DNA from: Posidonia oceanica
Lineage: Eukaryota; Streptophyta; Magnoliopsida; Alismatales; Posidoniaceae
DNA length: 64,000 bases
NCBI GenBank assembly: GCA_037176725.1
Contig: JAZBRS010000026.1
Span: 148,811,501-148,875,500 of the forward strand
Direction: 5' to 3'
The notes under the pieces are model-generated. The model searched no databases. It saw only the letters and a program-made list of their open reading frames with translations, and was not told the DNA's origin. Made by a program: the position numbers and the translations under genes. Positions 20,501 through 32,000 of this stretch are shown here, one piece after another (position 1 is the stretch's first letter; each line of letters starts with the position of its first letter).

Positions 20501-23389
20501 GAAGTACCTGTGATCGTGTCCGGAGCGCGCCCCCGATCTCAGCAGAATCGGAGATGGCCGGCAGTCGTCGTCCAGTTGCAGGGGAGGCTTTTAGCGGCTC
20601 GCGGCGGTTGCGGCTTCTTCAGGATGATGCTCCGGTGCTTCCCAGATGATCAGGCGGCGATTCTGCAGCTCGAGCGGAAGGTCGGCATTTGTGGGTTCTC
20701 AGAACACTGCCGGAGGTCGGGGAGGGTGTTTGCTGCTCCTCGGCTAGAACGGAGACCTCCGATGGGTTGCTGGGACGCTGGCGATGGAGTTTGGATGCTT
20801 GGAGAGGGTTTCTGGAAGGTGTGGAGTGGGCTTGGAGCTAGGTCGAAATTCTGGTCTGGAGGTGTCACAGGTGTTTGTTGTGGAATTCTTGGTCGGTGGT
20901 GAGCGGTTGGGTTCGAGGCCGGGGGCTTTGGAAAGGAGATGGCTTGGGGATTATCTGGGTGGACTTTGGGAGGCAATGGTGGACTGTGGTGAGCGGAATT
21001 ATGTAATGGGTTGCGCTGGGTTGCAGGTGGCTTTAGGTGGTGTTTCAGAGGGTGATTAGGTGGTGATATGGTGAGGAATGATGCTGGGAAATGGCTGGGT
21101 TTTGGGTGAACTTTGGGGGAGGAATTGGGAGAAGGATGAAGGCTTGGACGGGGCTTGGTTCGCTGGATAAGAAAGAGGATGATCTGCTGAACTTAAGGAA
21201 GGAAAAAAAGGATGTTTCTGGTGTGGGAGTGCTCTGGGATTCAGGCCCTTCTCCGGGATGCCAAGGACTCTCGAACTCTACTCTCACTGCCCTCTTCTCT
21301 CTAGAATTGGAAGGATGAAGAGGGAGAAGGGAGAACGATCTCTCAGGTGGAGGAAGTTGTAATGGAAATGGTTTTCTGGCTTGCTAACTGCTGGCTCTCT
21401 CTCTGATTGCCTCTCTTGCTCGCTCTCTCTGCCAACTGAAGGTCGACCCCTCTGGATTGAAGGAAGGACGGAGACTTATGTGTGGAGGAGCTGCCGGTAC
21501 GCGCGCTGGAAATTTGAAATCAACGGCGTCGCACTGCAGCTGAAAGGGGACGGATGCCGGCGAGACGACGGGCATTGAATGCCTCCCGGAATCGGCGCTG
21601 AGACAGAAGAGAGGCGGCGAGCTGCTGTAGACCGAAGTGACGGAAGCTTGAATTTAAATCGGAGGAGGGAAGACTGTTGGCAGCAGCTCGCGGGAAGGAA
21701 AAGCCGGTGGAAACGCTGAGGAAGAAGAAGGAAGAAGAAGGAGAAAGCGGGCCGGACTGCTGCGGGCCGAGAAAAAAGAAAGAAAGAAAAAAAGAAAAAA
21801 AAGAAGAAACGGGCCGGATTGAGCCCAGTAAGGAAAGAAAGAAAGAAAGAAAGAAAGAAGGAAGAAAGAAAGAGAGGGAAAAGAGGAGAAATAAAATAGG
21901 AAAAAACAAATTAAAAATAAGTAAAAATATTAGGGTGCTTGTGCTGTGAATCAGGATCTTAATCAGATTTTTTAATGACTTCTTTTGGTTAATTAGTGTG
22001 GTTTAAATGGGTCTTGGGCTTGATTAGGGTTTTATGGTTTTGGTTTTGCTTTTAATTAGTTTTCACTTGATTAAATGTTTGTTAAACCTTTTTTAAATTG
22101 TTTTAAAAATTGTATTTCCCTTGTTGGACACTTAGAATATTGATTAGGATTTTTTTAGGATTTATTTTCCTATTAATCAGGGTTGGTTTTATGTTTTTAA
22201 GTTGTAGTCTTCTTAGGGTTTTTCCTTCTTAAATCTTTTAAGTTGTGTTTTGATTTTTATCTATTGGTTTTTTCTTGAAGTTTTTAGTTGGATTTTTCTG
22301 GTTTGATAGAGTGTTTTCATGTCTTTTCAAATGTGTTTTTCTTTTCTTTTTTAATTAAGCTTTTAACTTGTTTTTCTTATGTTTATTAGGTTAAGTCTTT
22401 TGCCTTTTTTAATTACTTGTTTTAGTGTTTGATTTTTTTAATTCTTCTTTTTGGGTTTGTTTTTCAATTCTTCTGATGGGTTTTTACCTTTGGTGGGTTT
22501 TGATTTTATTTTAGTTTTTTCCTTAATTTTTCAGTGTTTTTTTTTTATTTGTTTTGCATTTTTTAGTTTGCATGTTTGGTTTTTCTTTTAACTTGATTTA
22601 GTTAAGTTTAAATTGTTAATTGCTTGTTTAACATTTTTTTAATTGTTTTTCTTAGGGTACTGATTTGTTTGTTTTATGTTTTGAGATTTTTCAGATTTTT
22701 ATGGGTTTTTTTGTGGATTTTTGCAAAAGGGGGAAAAGTAAAAGAGAAGGAGTAAAGAAATGGGAAAAAAAAGGGAGATAAAAAGGGAAAAGATAGGTTG
22801 GAGGAAAATGATTTTTAAAAATTCAGAAAAAGTGTTAAAAATAAAGTAAAAATAGGGATAAGATAGAGGAAGGATAGAAGCACAGAGGGGGCCCACAGCC
22901 AGACCAGAAAAAGGATAAGAAAGGGATGAAAAGAGAGATGATAATCAGGAGAGAGAGAGGAGAGAGAAAAGGATAATTTGGGTGAAAGAGGGTCCTAATG
23001 GTCTTGGAATGAGGTGAAAATTGGTGAGTGGGTAGTCTAGGGTTTGAAGTCTGGGGTCTGAAGTTTTGGCTTGATTTTAAGGATGTTTTGGAGGGGTTTC
23101 AAGGTGTAGAAAAAGGGTAGTTTCACCTAGGTTTTCTAGGGTTTTCAAGGATGGATTGGGTTTGGAAATTTCCAGGTTTTTGGGTAGGTTTGTTGAGTGG
23201 ATGGTAGTGGGTTTTCCTATGGATTTTGGTTAGGTTTTGAGGTTGGGAAGGGGGGTAAAGGTTTAGGTCAAAATGGGCTGTTTTTGAAGGGTAGAGAGGA
23301 GGATTAGGGTTAGGGTTTGGTTGGGGTTTGATCCAGCAATCACCAAGAGGACTCCAAAGGTCCAAGCCTGCCAAGATGGGGTGTCAACA
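17517..23389 (-). mobile_element. 3' LTR of element B
   Basis: On the minus strand it starts TGTTGACACCCCATC (at 23389) and ends CGCTACA (at 17517). Reading on the plus strand from the left it holds: R-U5; a TATA-like CATATAG complement (18093-18099); about ten ~30-bp repeats rich in GCACGCAAAACGAG (18160-18470); A/G-rich DNA; a GC-rich island (about 20210-21620) absent from the plus subfamily; an A/G tract (21720-21910); and a T-rich part. The 225-codon open frame at 20225-20902 is antisense to the element, has no recognisable domain and is not called a gene. Confidence 0.93.
18160..18470 (-). repeat. ~30-bp tandem repeats in B 3' LTR
   Basis: About ten imperfect units with GCACGCAAAACGAGACAAGA-type sequence. 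They correspond on the opposite strand to the GGCACCGTTTTGCGTGCC array at 52790-53280 in LTR2, and occur again at 39810-40110. They lie just upstream of the TATA-like box in the sense of the element, so they could be promoter-proximal elements; this is inference. Confidence 0.75.
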
Positions 23390-23403
23390 GATGCCCCTCC
23401 CTG
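23390..23403 (-). promoter_or_regulatory. Polypurine tract of element B
   Basis: On the minus strand it reads CAGGGAGGGGCATC immediately before the LTR start, identical to the tracts at 2501-2514 and 48098-48111. Confidence 0.85.
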
Positions 23404-23950
23404 AGCGAGGGCAAGCGGAGCACGGCCGCTGCTCAGGGTTGACAAGACACCCCATCTGACCGATGGGAGCAGCGGGTTGCTATGGGCGTGAGCCACTTAT
23501 TCGGCGGATGCACCGAAGATCGTAGCCCGTTGCCGCAATGCAAGATGCCAGTGCAGATGGATGCTGTGCTGTGTGTGATATGCTAAATGCAATGCAAGAG
23601 TTAGTATAAAAGTTAGTGCAGCTGTAAGAAAAATGCTGATGCCGTGCAAGTGATATTGATGATGCTAAAGTGATATGCAGTGCTAGCTAAGAAAGTGCTG
23701 AGATGATGCAAAGAAAATGATAAAAAAGGCACGATGTGGTGCGAATACCTGGCAGGGAGGCCAGACTTGCACGACAAAGCGAAGGAAAACAGGGTGCAGC
23801 TGGTCCCCGCCTGGGGAGCAAGCTAGCAGGAAAGAAGGGCGCGAGGGGAGAGAGGCCAACTCTCCTATCGCAGAAAGGGGGTGCGTGACTTCGTCTTCCT
23901 GGGACAAGGTCACGCCGAAAAGGAGAAAAAAAAATGATAAGGTGACGGGC
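23404..23950 (-). other. Non-repetitive end of the 3' UTR of B
   Basis: Aligns in reverse with 1951-2500 and 47580-48097. It holds the upstream arm of the stem around the polypurine tract (23446-23456) and a part rich in GCAATGCAA words. No supported gene. Confidence 0.65.
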
Positions 23951-24340
23951 TTATCGTCCGGATAGTTTACGGTCCTATCAACCGGGAGTGACAGTTTACG
24001 GTCCTGTCAACCGGAGCAGTTGTGAGTGATAGTTACTGGATATCAGCCGTATAACATGGTTGTGGGTGATAGTTTAGGAGTATCAGCCTAACGACAGTTT
24101 ACGGTCCTGTCAACCGGTGGATAGTTTACAGACCTATCAACTGGAAAAGTGCAATTACGAGGGACAGTTACTGGATGTCAGCCGTATAACACAACTGCGG
24201 GCCGACCATGGATCGACCAGAAGATAGTTTAGGATTATCAGCCTGAGATAGTTTCGGATATCAGCCTAGCACGAGTGATTGATAGATTGATAGTTTCGGA
24301 TATCAGCCTAGCACGAGTGATTGATTGATTGATAAGAGGG
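23951..24340 (-). repeat. Palindromic-unit VNTR in the 3' UTR of B
   Basis: Units such as GATAGTTTACGGTCCTATCAACC and GATAGTTACTGGATATCAGCCG are the reverse complement of those at 1431-1950 and 46775-47580. The arms GATAG and CTATC are kept although the array is shorter and more diverged. Confidence 0.8.
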
Positions 24341-25085
24341 GGCAAGATCATGATGAGAATGATAAGATATCGGACTTATCGGCCGGCAAAGAGGGGATGA
24401 GGTAATGATGAGAAGCTAATCTAAAGAGGGGGATGAGATCATGATGGGAAATTAAGCTAAAGAGGGGGATGAGATCATGATGAGAAATTAATCTAAAGAG
24501 GGGGATGAGATCACGATGAGAAATTAACCAAATTGGGGGATGAGATCATGATGAGAAATTAAGCTAAAGAGGGGATGAGATCATGATGAGAAATTAACCT
24601 AAAGAGGGGGATGAGATCATGATGAGAAATTAAGCTAAAGAGGGGATGAGATCATGATGAGAAATTAATCTAAAGAGGGGGATGAGATCATGATGAGAAA
24701 TTAAGCTAAAGAGGGGGATGAGATCATGATGAGAAATTAAGCTAAAGAGGGGATGAGATCATGATGAGAAATTAAGCTAAAGAGGGGGATGAGATCATGA
24801 TGAGAAATTAACCTAAAGAGGGGATGAGATCATGATGAGAAATTAAGCTAAAGAGGGGATGAGATCATGATGAGAAATTAATCTAAAGAGGGGGATGAGA
24901 TCATGATGAGAAATTAAGCTAAAGAGGGGGATGAGATCATGATGAGAAATTAACCTAAAGAGGGGATGAGATCATGATGAGAATGATAAGATATCGGACT
25001 TATCGGCTGGCAAAGAAGGGGTAAGGGAATGATGAGAATGATAAGATATCGGACTTATCGGCCGGCAAAGAAGGGGTAAGGGAAT
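24341..25085 (-). repeat. ~36-bp VNTR (about 16 units) flanked by GATAAG...CTTATC units
   Basis: From about 24410 to 24980 the unit GATGAGATCATGATGAGAAA plus TTAAGCTAAAGAGGGG repeats about sixteen times with few changes. GATAAGATATCGGACTTATCGGC units border it at 24357-24400 and 24980-25075. The 36-bp unit does not occur in the tails of A1 or of the upstream copy, so it has expanded only in the B subfamily. Confidence 0.9.
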
Positions 25086-26060
25086 GATGAGAAGAAATCA
25101 TCCCATGACGCCAGGAACGTCATGGGGGAAGGAGGGAAGGAATGATACCAAGGGGCGATCAAAAGATGCCCCTGGTGTCGAGATGACACCAGGGGTTGGC
25201 CAGCGCGTCCTCGGCATCGAAAGCAGAGAGTGATGACAAGAGTGTCGTGCTTGTCAGACGAGTAGTTTGGGGTACCAGCCCGCAAGGGACTCAGCTGAGG
25301 GTGATCAGCTGGGGACTCAGCTGGGGTGACCAGCCGAGAAGAGTGTCAGGTTGACGGACCCTTCGCTGAGCAGTTTGGGGTGCCAGCCCGCAGAGATTCA
25401 GCTGAGGGCGATCAGCTGGGGACTCAGCTGGGGTGACCAGCCGAGAAAAGTGTCAGGTTGACGGACCTTTCGCCGAGCAGTTTGGGGTGCCAGCCCGCAG
25501 AGATAAGGATCCAGCTGGGGGCGACCAACTGGGGACTCAGCTGGGGTGACCAGCCGAGAAGAGTGTTAGGTTGACGGACCTTTCGTCGAGCAGTTTGGGG
25601 TGCCAGCCCGCAGAGATGATGATCCAGCTGGGGGCGACCAACTGGGGACTCGACTGGGGATGACCAGTCGAGAAGGGTGTTAGGTTGACGGACCTTTCGC
25701 CGAGCAGTTTGGGGTGCCAGCCCGCAGAGATTCAGCTGAGGGCGATCAGCTGGGGACTCGGCTGGGGTGACCAACCGAGAAGAGGACTCAGCTGGGGATG
25801 ATACCACCGGGCGACCAAAAGATGCCCCTGGTATCAGGATGATACCAGGGGATGGCCGGTGCGCCCCTGGCATCAGGATGCAAAGGCAGATAAGCGAGTG
25901 GATGGAAGATAGGTTGACGGACCCATCGCCGAGCAGTTTGGGGTGCCAGCCCGCAAGGGACTCAGCTGAGGATGAACAGCTGAGGAGGATGACAGGTTGA
26001 CGGACCTTTCGCCGGGCAGTTTGGGGTGCCAGCCCGCAGAGATAGTGGTCCAGCCGGGGA
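25086..26060 (-). repeat. Hairpin block and ~110-bp tandem repeats in the 3' UTR of B
   Basis: A near-perfect hairpin lies at 25169-25195 (arms CCCCTGGTGTC and GACACCAGGGG) and another at 25825-25851 (arms CCCCTGGTATCA and TGATACCAGGGG). Between 25279 and 25780 about five units of roughly 110 bp carry GACTCAGCTGGGGTGACCAG and CAGTTTGGGGTGCCAGCCCG. Related but shorter sequence occurs at 440-1030. Confidence 0.85.
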
Positions 26061-26348
26061 CGACCAGCTGGAGACGCCGGACGGTGGAGCTTGGTGTCGC
26101 GGGCCTGCAGATGCTCTGGGCTCCGGATTGGGTGTTGAGGACTTTACCGCGTTGGTGTGTCTGCAAGTCTGATTAGAGGGCCCAAGATAATAATGATGAT
26201 GATATGCAATGCAGCAAAGAGTCTTGATGTGCAAGCAGAAAGCAGAAACAGTTTCCATTGATATGATCTTGATAAGTACAATGCTTGCGGCAGGCCAGAA
26301 AAGTACAGCACAATTTGAAAGAAGACCACATGATGGTCGCACAAGGGC
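26061..26348 (-). other. 3' UTR of B just downstream of the DUF7745-like ORF
   Basis: Non-repetitive sequence equivalent to 45525-45790 of A1 read on the opposite strand. No gene or clear signal is seen. Confidence 0.55.
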
Positions 26349-27551
26349 CTAGTCAACCCGGGCCTTCTTTGGCTGCCTGGAGTCGGGGAATAAGGGACCG
26401 CCTGGCGGAACTTCAGTGATTGGCCAGAGCTGTTGGACTTCAACTTCATAATCAGGAGTGCATCCAGTACCTCTCACAGCTGCAACGTCTGTAGATCGGA
26501 CCCCATGCTGCATCAGGCTAGCAAGCTTCTTGGTTGGGGCAGTGGTGCTGAGAGGATAAGTTTGTAGAAGCTCGGGCACTGTACTATCAATGAAGGCGCC
26601 CTGCTGGAAGCCGAACTAGCGCATGACCCTGATTGGATGGTACTCTACGCCTGCTGTGAAGCCTGGAAGAATGATCAGCCGCGTGTCACGCGCGCTGAAG
26701 AAGATTGTGAACGGCTCTGCTGCAGAGGGAATGATGCGCCAGATCACAGTGTCATCAGTCAGTGCTGACAGCCTCTCGTACTCGTCTTTGACGCTCTTGT
26801 CTGCTCTGGTACGGGCGCTGCTGCAGTAGGCTTCGAAAGCATGCACTTGAGGGCGCAGAAGGTCCATCTCTAAGTGCGCGGTCAGCCAGACTTGTATAAG
26901 TGCTCCGCAACCGTGGAAGTGGCGGCAGCGATGAGAAATGCGGTCCAGCCCGCGATATGTCTCTGCCAAGACAACTGGTGCCAGATCTATGTGCTGGGTC
27001 ACCACAGCTAATGCAATCTCTGCGACCTCGATGGCCACTGTCAGTCGGCCATGAGTAAAGATTAGTTCGCCCAGAAAGCGGATGACGAATCCTCGGAGCC
27101 ACAGCTCATCTCCGAGGTCAGCACGCTTGTTCAAGATATCATCAAAGTGTGCAAGGCGAAGCATAGGCTCTGGTCCACTGGTGCAGATCAGGTGCTGTTG
27201 GCAGTCTTGAGTGGAGAGCCCAGTCAATTGGTTCAGGACCCGGAGATATCCGTCGCGCCTCATGAAAACAGGCGGCCCCAAGATCTTTGAAAAGCCGCAG
27301 ATACGACGCACCTCTTCTAGTGTAGGTGTCAGCTCAGTTTTGTTGAAGCGGAAGACATGATGCGCCGGCTTCCAGAATCTCGCGGCGGCACACAGAAGGT
27401 GGTGGCTGACCTCCACATCAGCAGCCTTTAGCAGCTTGGTTGGTATGCCCCACAGGCGCAACTTTTCATAGTCTTTCTGAGTGAGCCTGCTGATCCACTC
27501 TCGCAGGGTTTCTGAGCAGTGTGCAGGAGTTAACAGAGTAGGAAAGCCCAT
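26349..27551 (-). pseudogene. DUF7745 / plant-mobile-domain-like ORF of B (one in-frame stop)
   Basis: About 400 codons starting MGFPTLLTPAH and ending KKARVD, broken only by a TAG at 26616-26618 where A1 has CAG. Motifs are LRLWGIPTKLLKAADVEV (near residue 32), ARFWKPAHHVFRF, TELTPTLEEVRRICGFS (about 75-90), GELIFTHGRLTVAIEV, APVVLAETYRGLDRI, CGALIQVWLTAHLEMD and PGFTAGVEYHPIRVM. This order and the TPTLEEV signature match DUF7745 proteins and recall the plant mobile domain. No zinc finger, protease or nuclease signature is seen. It lies 1.5 kb downstream of integrase in sense orientation, so translation would need splicing, a subgenomic RNA or its own promoter. An envelope-like or antisense Tat ORF is the alternative I considered less likely. 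Confidence 0.75.
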
Positions 27552-29050
27552 TACGCTGATTGCAGAAGACAGGCTGATTGCTACAGAAACTTGAAAGTAC
27601 CTGCTATCAATAAACAGTCAGATCTCACAGGTATATAATCTTTGACAACAAGCAGAAGCTGAGACTGAAAATGTAGTTCCATATGCATTCAGCAGTTGAT
27701 AACAGAACATAGCAATTAAGCACAAATAAACAAAGGGAATTGGCAGCAGTCCGGCGAATGCGGGGGCGAGGGCCGGCAGGTGATCTGGACCGGCGCAGCT
27801 TGAGTGTCGTCGATGAGCTCTGCTAGGGAGAAGTACTGTCTCAGGGCCAAAGCGCGTTGCAGAGCGGGAGAGATTGGCAGAAGGGGAAAGGAAAGAAAGA
27901 AGATGCATGAATGCAAGATGCCAATGATATGCTTATGAGGATGAATAGTATGCTTAGATGGATGAGTATGCTTGGGTGGATGGATATGCTTGGGTGGATG
28001 CTTGAGTGCCCTCAGCGTACGGAGTGCATTGGTGCCCGCTGCAGAAGAAGGGAGTGGCCCTTGACTCACTGGGCCCTACTCAGACTCTCGGCTTATTGGT
28101 GGCGCTCCGGAATAGGTTGTTGGCATTATAGGTGGTGATGTGGTGAGAACAGGCTACTGGCCGCACTCTCAGGACCTACACCTATTCTTTTAGCTCTTTT
28201 TTTTTTGAAAGGTTTCTCCCTCATAGGTATGCAGTCTTTCTCTGCCCCTAGCTAGGAGAAGGTAAGTGTTTGCTCTTGGGAGGATGTGGCGGATCCCTTT
28301 TCCAGGCTTGACATGCTGGGGATCTCTAGTAAAGTATGGGGGGATAACGGTGCCTGTGTTTTTTTTTGGGCTACATTTGCCCTTTTCTTCTTCTTTCTTT
28401 TTTTTTTGTTTTGTTTTGCTTGCTTTTCTCCTTTTTTTGTTTTTGTTTTTGTTCTATCTCTTTTTTTCTTTCTCTTTTTTTTTTTTGATCCTTTTTCCTC
28501 TTTTTTTTTTTTTTTTTTTCAGGCTTTTGCTATCCCCATTCTGGTGGCAAAAGAAGGGTGCTTGAATTGTAATGGATTTAGGCCTTGGGTCTGCTATGTG
28601 ATGGGTAGAAGGAGCAGGGTTAGACTACACACCCCTATCTCTAGGGCCGGCTTCTGTCTTCGTCTTCTGTTCCTTGGATGTGCCCAAACCTAGATGTCTA
28701 TCCTCACTTTTTTCAAGCTCACAACCTAACATTTTTTCTCCCTCAGAGGTGTATGTCCTTGTGAGATTGGGCAGTTCGCCTGTCCTTATTGGTGGTGGCT
28801 CCCTCACTTGCTAAGACATCTAAGTAGCGCCAGGTGAGGCAGGGTGACTCTTTCCAGAGCAGGCAAGCACTTCCGGTTGTCATCACTGGGCAGAAGATGT
28901 GATGTTTGAGAGGATGGCGACGATGATTTGAAAAGAAAGAATGCAAGAGTTGAAAGGATGACGATGATGATTTGAAAAGAGAGTGGAAGTAAGAGGGCGA
29001 GAATGCAAGTGCAGGTGGGAGAAGGGTATCTGCAACGGGGCCGCTTTCGG
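27552..29050 (-). other. Spacer between pol and the DUF7745-like ORF in B
   Basis: Corresponds to 15441-16803 of A1. It contains GGATG repeats (27940-28010), a T/C-rich tract (28370-28520, the complement of the A/G tract of A1) and C/T- or A/G-rich DNA next to the end of pol. No supported gene. Confidence 0.6.
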
Positions 29051-32000
29051 CTACTGATAGTATTTCTTCAGATAACAGAGGTTGACGAGCTCAGACTGCT
29101 CGACCTGGTCCATATCCTCAAGGGTTACAGCGCCTCCCGAAAAGATCTGCTTGACCACAAAGGGGCCACGCCAATTGGGTCGGAATTTCTCTCGACCGTC
29201 AGGCAAATGAATGGCGCGCAAGACAGGTCCCCTGACTGGAAGCTTCTGGGCTGGACCTTCTTCAAGAATGCTCTGGCCATTCGCTTCTGATAGCAGTGAG
29301 CGTTGTGCATGGCTTGCAATCTGCGCTCATCGATCAGGTTCAGTTGGACGCAGCGGTCTTCGACCCATTCTGCTTCTTCCAACTCAGCTTCCCGCAGGAT
29401 TCGCAGGGAGGGGATCTCCACTTCAACAGGTAACACCGCTTCCATGCCGTACACCAGAGAGTACGGGGTGGCTCCTGTAGAGGTCCGGATTGATGTCCTG
29501 TACGCCCAGAGCGCGTACGGGAGCTTGTCGTGCCAATCCTTATGGATTTCTGCCATTTTCTTCAGGATTTTGACAATGTTCTTGTTTGCAGACTCCACTG
29601 CTCCATTCATCTGTGGCCGATAAGGCGAGGATCGATGGTGCTTGATCTTGAGACTATGCAGGTATTCTTCGATCCTTTTGGCAATGAAGTTTGAGCCGTT
29701 ATCAGAGACGACAGAGTGCGAGACCCCATATCGGGCAACAATATTGTTTCTGATGAATTTTTCTGTTGCCGCAGCGGTGACTGTTCTGTAAGAGGCTGCT
29801 TCCACCCACTTGGTAAAGTAATTGATCGCTACCAGAATGTAACGATGATCGTTTGAAGCAGCAGGGTGGATGGCGCCGATGACATCGATCCCCCAGGTGG
29901 AGAAAGGCCATGGCGAAGACATATTGTGCAGCTGATATGGAGGGGCTTTGATGAAGTTTCCATGGACTTGACAATTGTGGCATCTACGCACGAACCGACA
30001 GCAGTCGGCTTCCATGGTCTGCCAGAAATAACCTTGCAGCATGATTTTCTTGGCCAGGAGGACGCCGTTCATGTGCGGGCCACAGGTCCCCGCATGCACT
30101 TGGAGCATCAGCGTGTCAGCCTCCGATTTGTTCAGGTAGCGCAGTAACATCTGATTGTATGACCTTCTGTACAGCTGCCCGGCCCCTAACACATATTTTG
30201 ACGCCAGACGCGCCAGAGTTCTTTTGTCTATTGCCGCGGTATCAGGAGGAAGGCTACCAGACTCCAGGAAGGATTTTATGTCTTGATACCAGGGCTGCCC
30301 CTCTGCGGGATCCGCTTCCTCTATGCTCATGCAGTATGTAGGCTGTTCAGTGCGAGCGACTGATACATCCACAGTGCTGTCTTTTGAAATGGTGAGCCAG
30401 GATGCCAGAGTTGCTAGTGCGTCTGCATACGCGTTCTTTGCTCTGTTCAGGTACGTGAAGCGGATGCTCTTGAATTTTTCCATCAGCCTCAGCAGGTGTT
30501 CGTGATACGGCATAAGCTTGGGATCTTTTGTCTTCCAATCGCCGTTCACTTGAGAAATCACCAGCATGGCATCGCCGTGCACATGCAGCTTCTGCGCCTC
30601 ATGCTCAAGGGCGACTTTCAACCCCAGGATGCACGCTTCGTACTCTGCTTCGTTGTTTGTGCAGGTGAAAGTCAGCTTCCATGCGAAGGGAGTCATCTGT
30701 CCTTGGGGCGTGGTCAGCACTGCGCCTACGCCTCGGCCCTTTTTGTTGACTGCACCATCAAAGTAGAGCTGCCATTCCTCTGCTTCTTCAGGATCTTTCT
30801 GCTCAGAGTCCTCCATTGCAAAGAGAATGTCTTCATCAGGGAACTGCGTCTGGAGGGGCTGGTATTCAGGCAGAGGGAGGTCAGCAAGATGGTCTGCCAT
30901 TGCTTGACCCTTCATGGACTTCTGTGTGACAAAGGTGATGTCATACTGGGACAATAACACCTGCCACTTAGCACATCTGCCCACCATGGCCGGCTTCTGA
31001 AAGAGAAATTTGATAAGATCATGCCGGCATAAGAGCTGCACTGGGTATGCCATCAAGTAGTGCCTCAGCTACTGTGCAGCCCAGACAAGGGACAAACAGG
31101 TCTTCTCTAGTGTTGTGTACCTGGCTTCACATTCATTAAACTTCTTGCTCAAGTAGTAGATGGCGCGCTCCTTTCTACCCGATTCGTCATGCTGGCCCAA
31201 GACGGCGCCCATGGAATGCTACGTGGTAGAAAGGTAGAGAAGCAAGGGTCTCCCCGGCGTAGGCGGGACCAGGACAGGAGGCTTGATCAGCAGCTGCTTG
31301 ATCTTGGCAAATGCAGCCTGACACTCCTCGCTCCAGTGAATCTGCGCATTCTTCCTCAAGAGCTTGAATATGGGTTCACAGATGGGCGTAAGCTGTGCAA
31401 TGAAGCGACTGATATATTGTAAACGCCCAAGCAGACTTCTGACTTCCTTTTCAGTTCTAGGGGGTGGCATGTCCACGATGGCTTGTGCTTTCAACGGGTC
31501 CACCTCAATCCCCCTTTGGCTAACAATGTAGCCGAGCAATTTGCCAGAAGATACCCCGAATACGCACTTCTTGGGATTTAGGCGCAGCTTGTACTTCCGT
31601 AGACGGTCAAAGAGCTTTCTGAGACAGGCAAGATGATCCTCGGGCTCTTTGGTTTTGGCAATCATATCGTCTACATAGACCTCCACTTCTTGGTGCATGA
31701 GGTCGTGGAATAGCGCAGTCATGGCCCTCTGATAGGTTGCACCAGCATTCTTCAGGCCGAACGGCATGACTTGGTAGCAGAAGACTCCCCGAGGGGTGAT
31801 GAATGAAGTCTTTTCCATGTCCTCTTCTGCCATTTTGATCTGATTGTATCCAGAAAAGCCGTCCATGAAGGAGAGCATTTTGTGGCCTGCTGTATTGTCG
31901 ACTAGGACGTCAATGTGAGGCAATGGAAAGTCGTCCTTGGGACTCGCCTTGTTCAGGTCCCTGTAGTCGATGCAGATCCGGATTCGGCCATCTTTCTTGG

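Noticed and set aside
20225..20902. 225-codon open frame in the B 3' LTR, repeated at 41865-42542
   Set aside because: It lies antisense within a GC-rich LTR island where several frames are open. The second copy is conserved only because the two LTRs are young duplicates. No domain is recognisable.
23295..23335. Telomere-like GATTAGGGTTAGGGTTTGG in the B 3' LTR (also near 44960)
   Set aside because: There are only two or three degenerate units within a G/T-rich LTR segment, so this is not a telomeric array.
23717..23965. Frames on both strands beside the B polypurine tract
   Set aside because: They are not conserved in the matching tails at 1951-2500 and 47580-48097.
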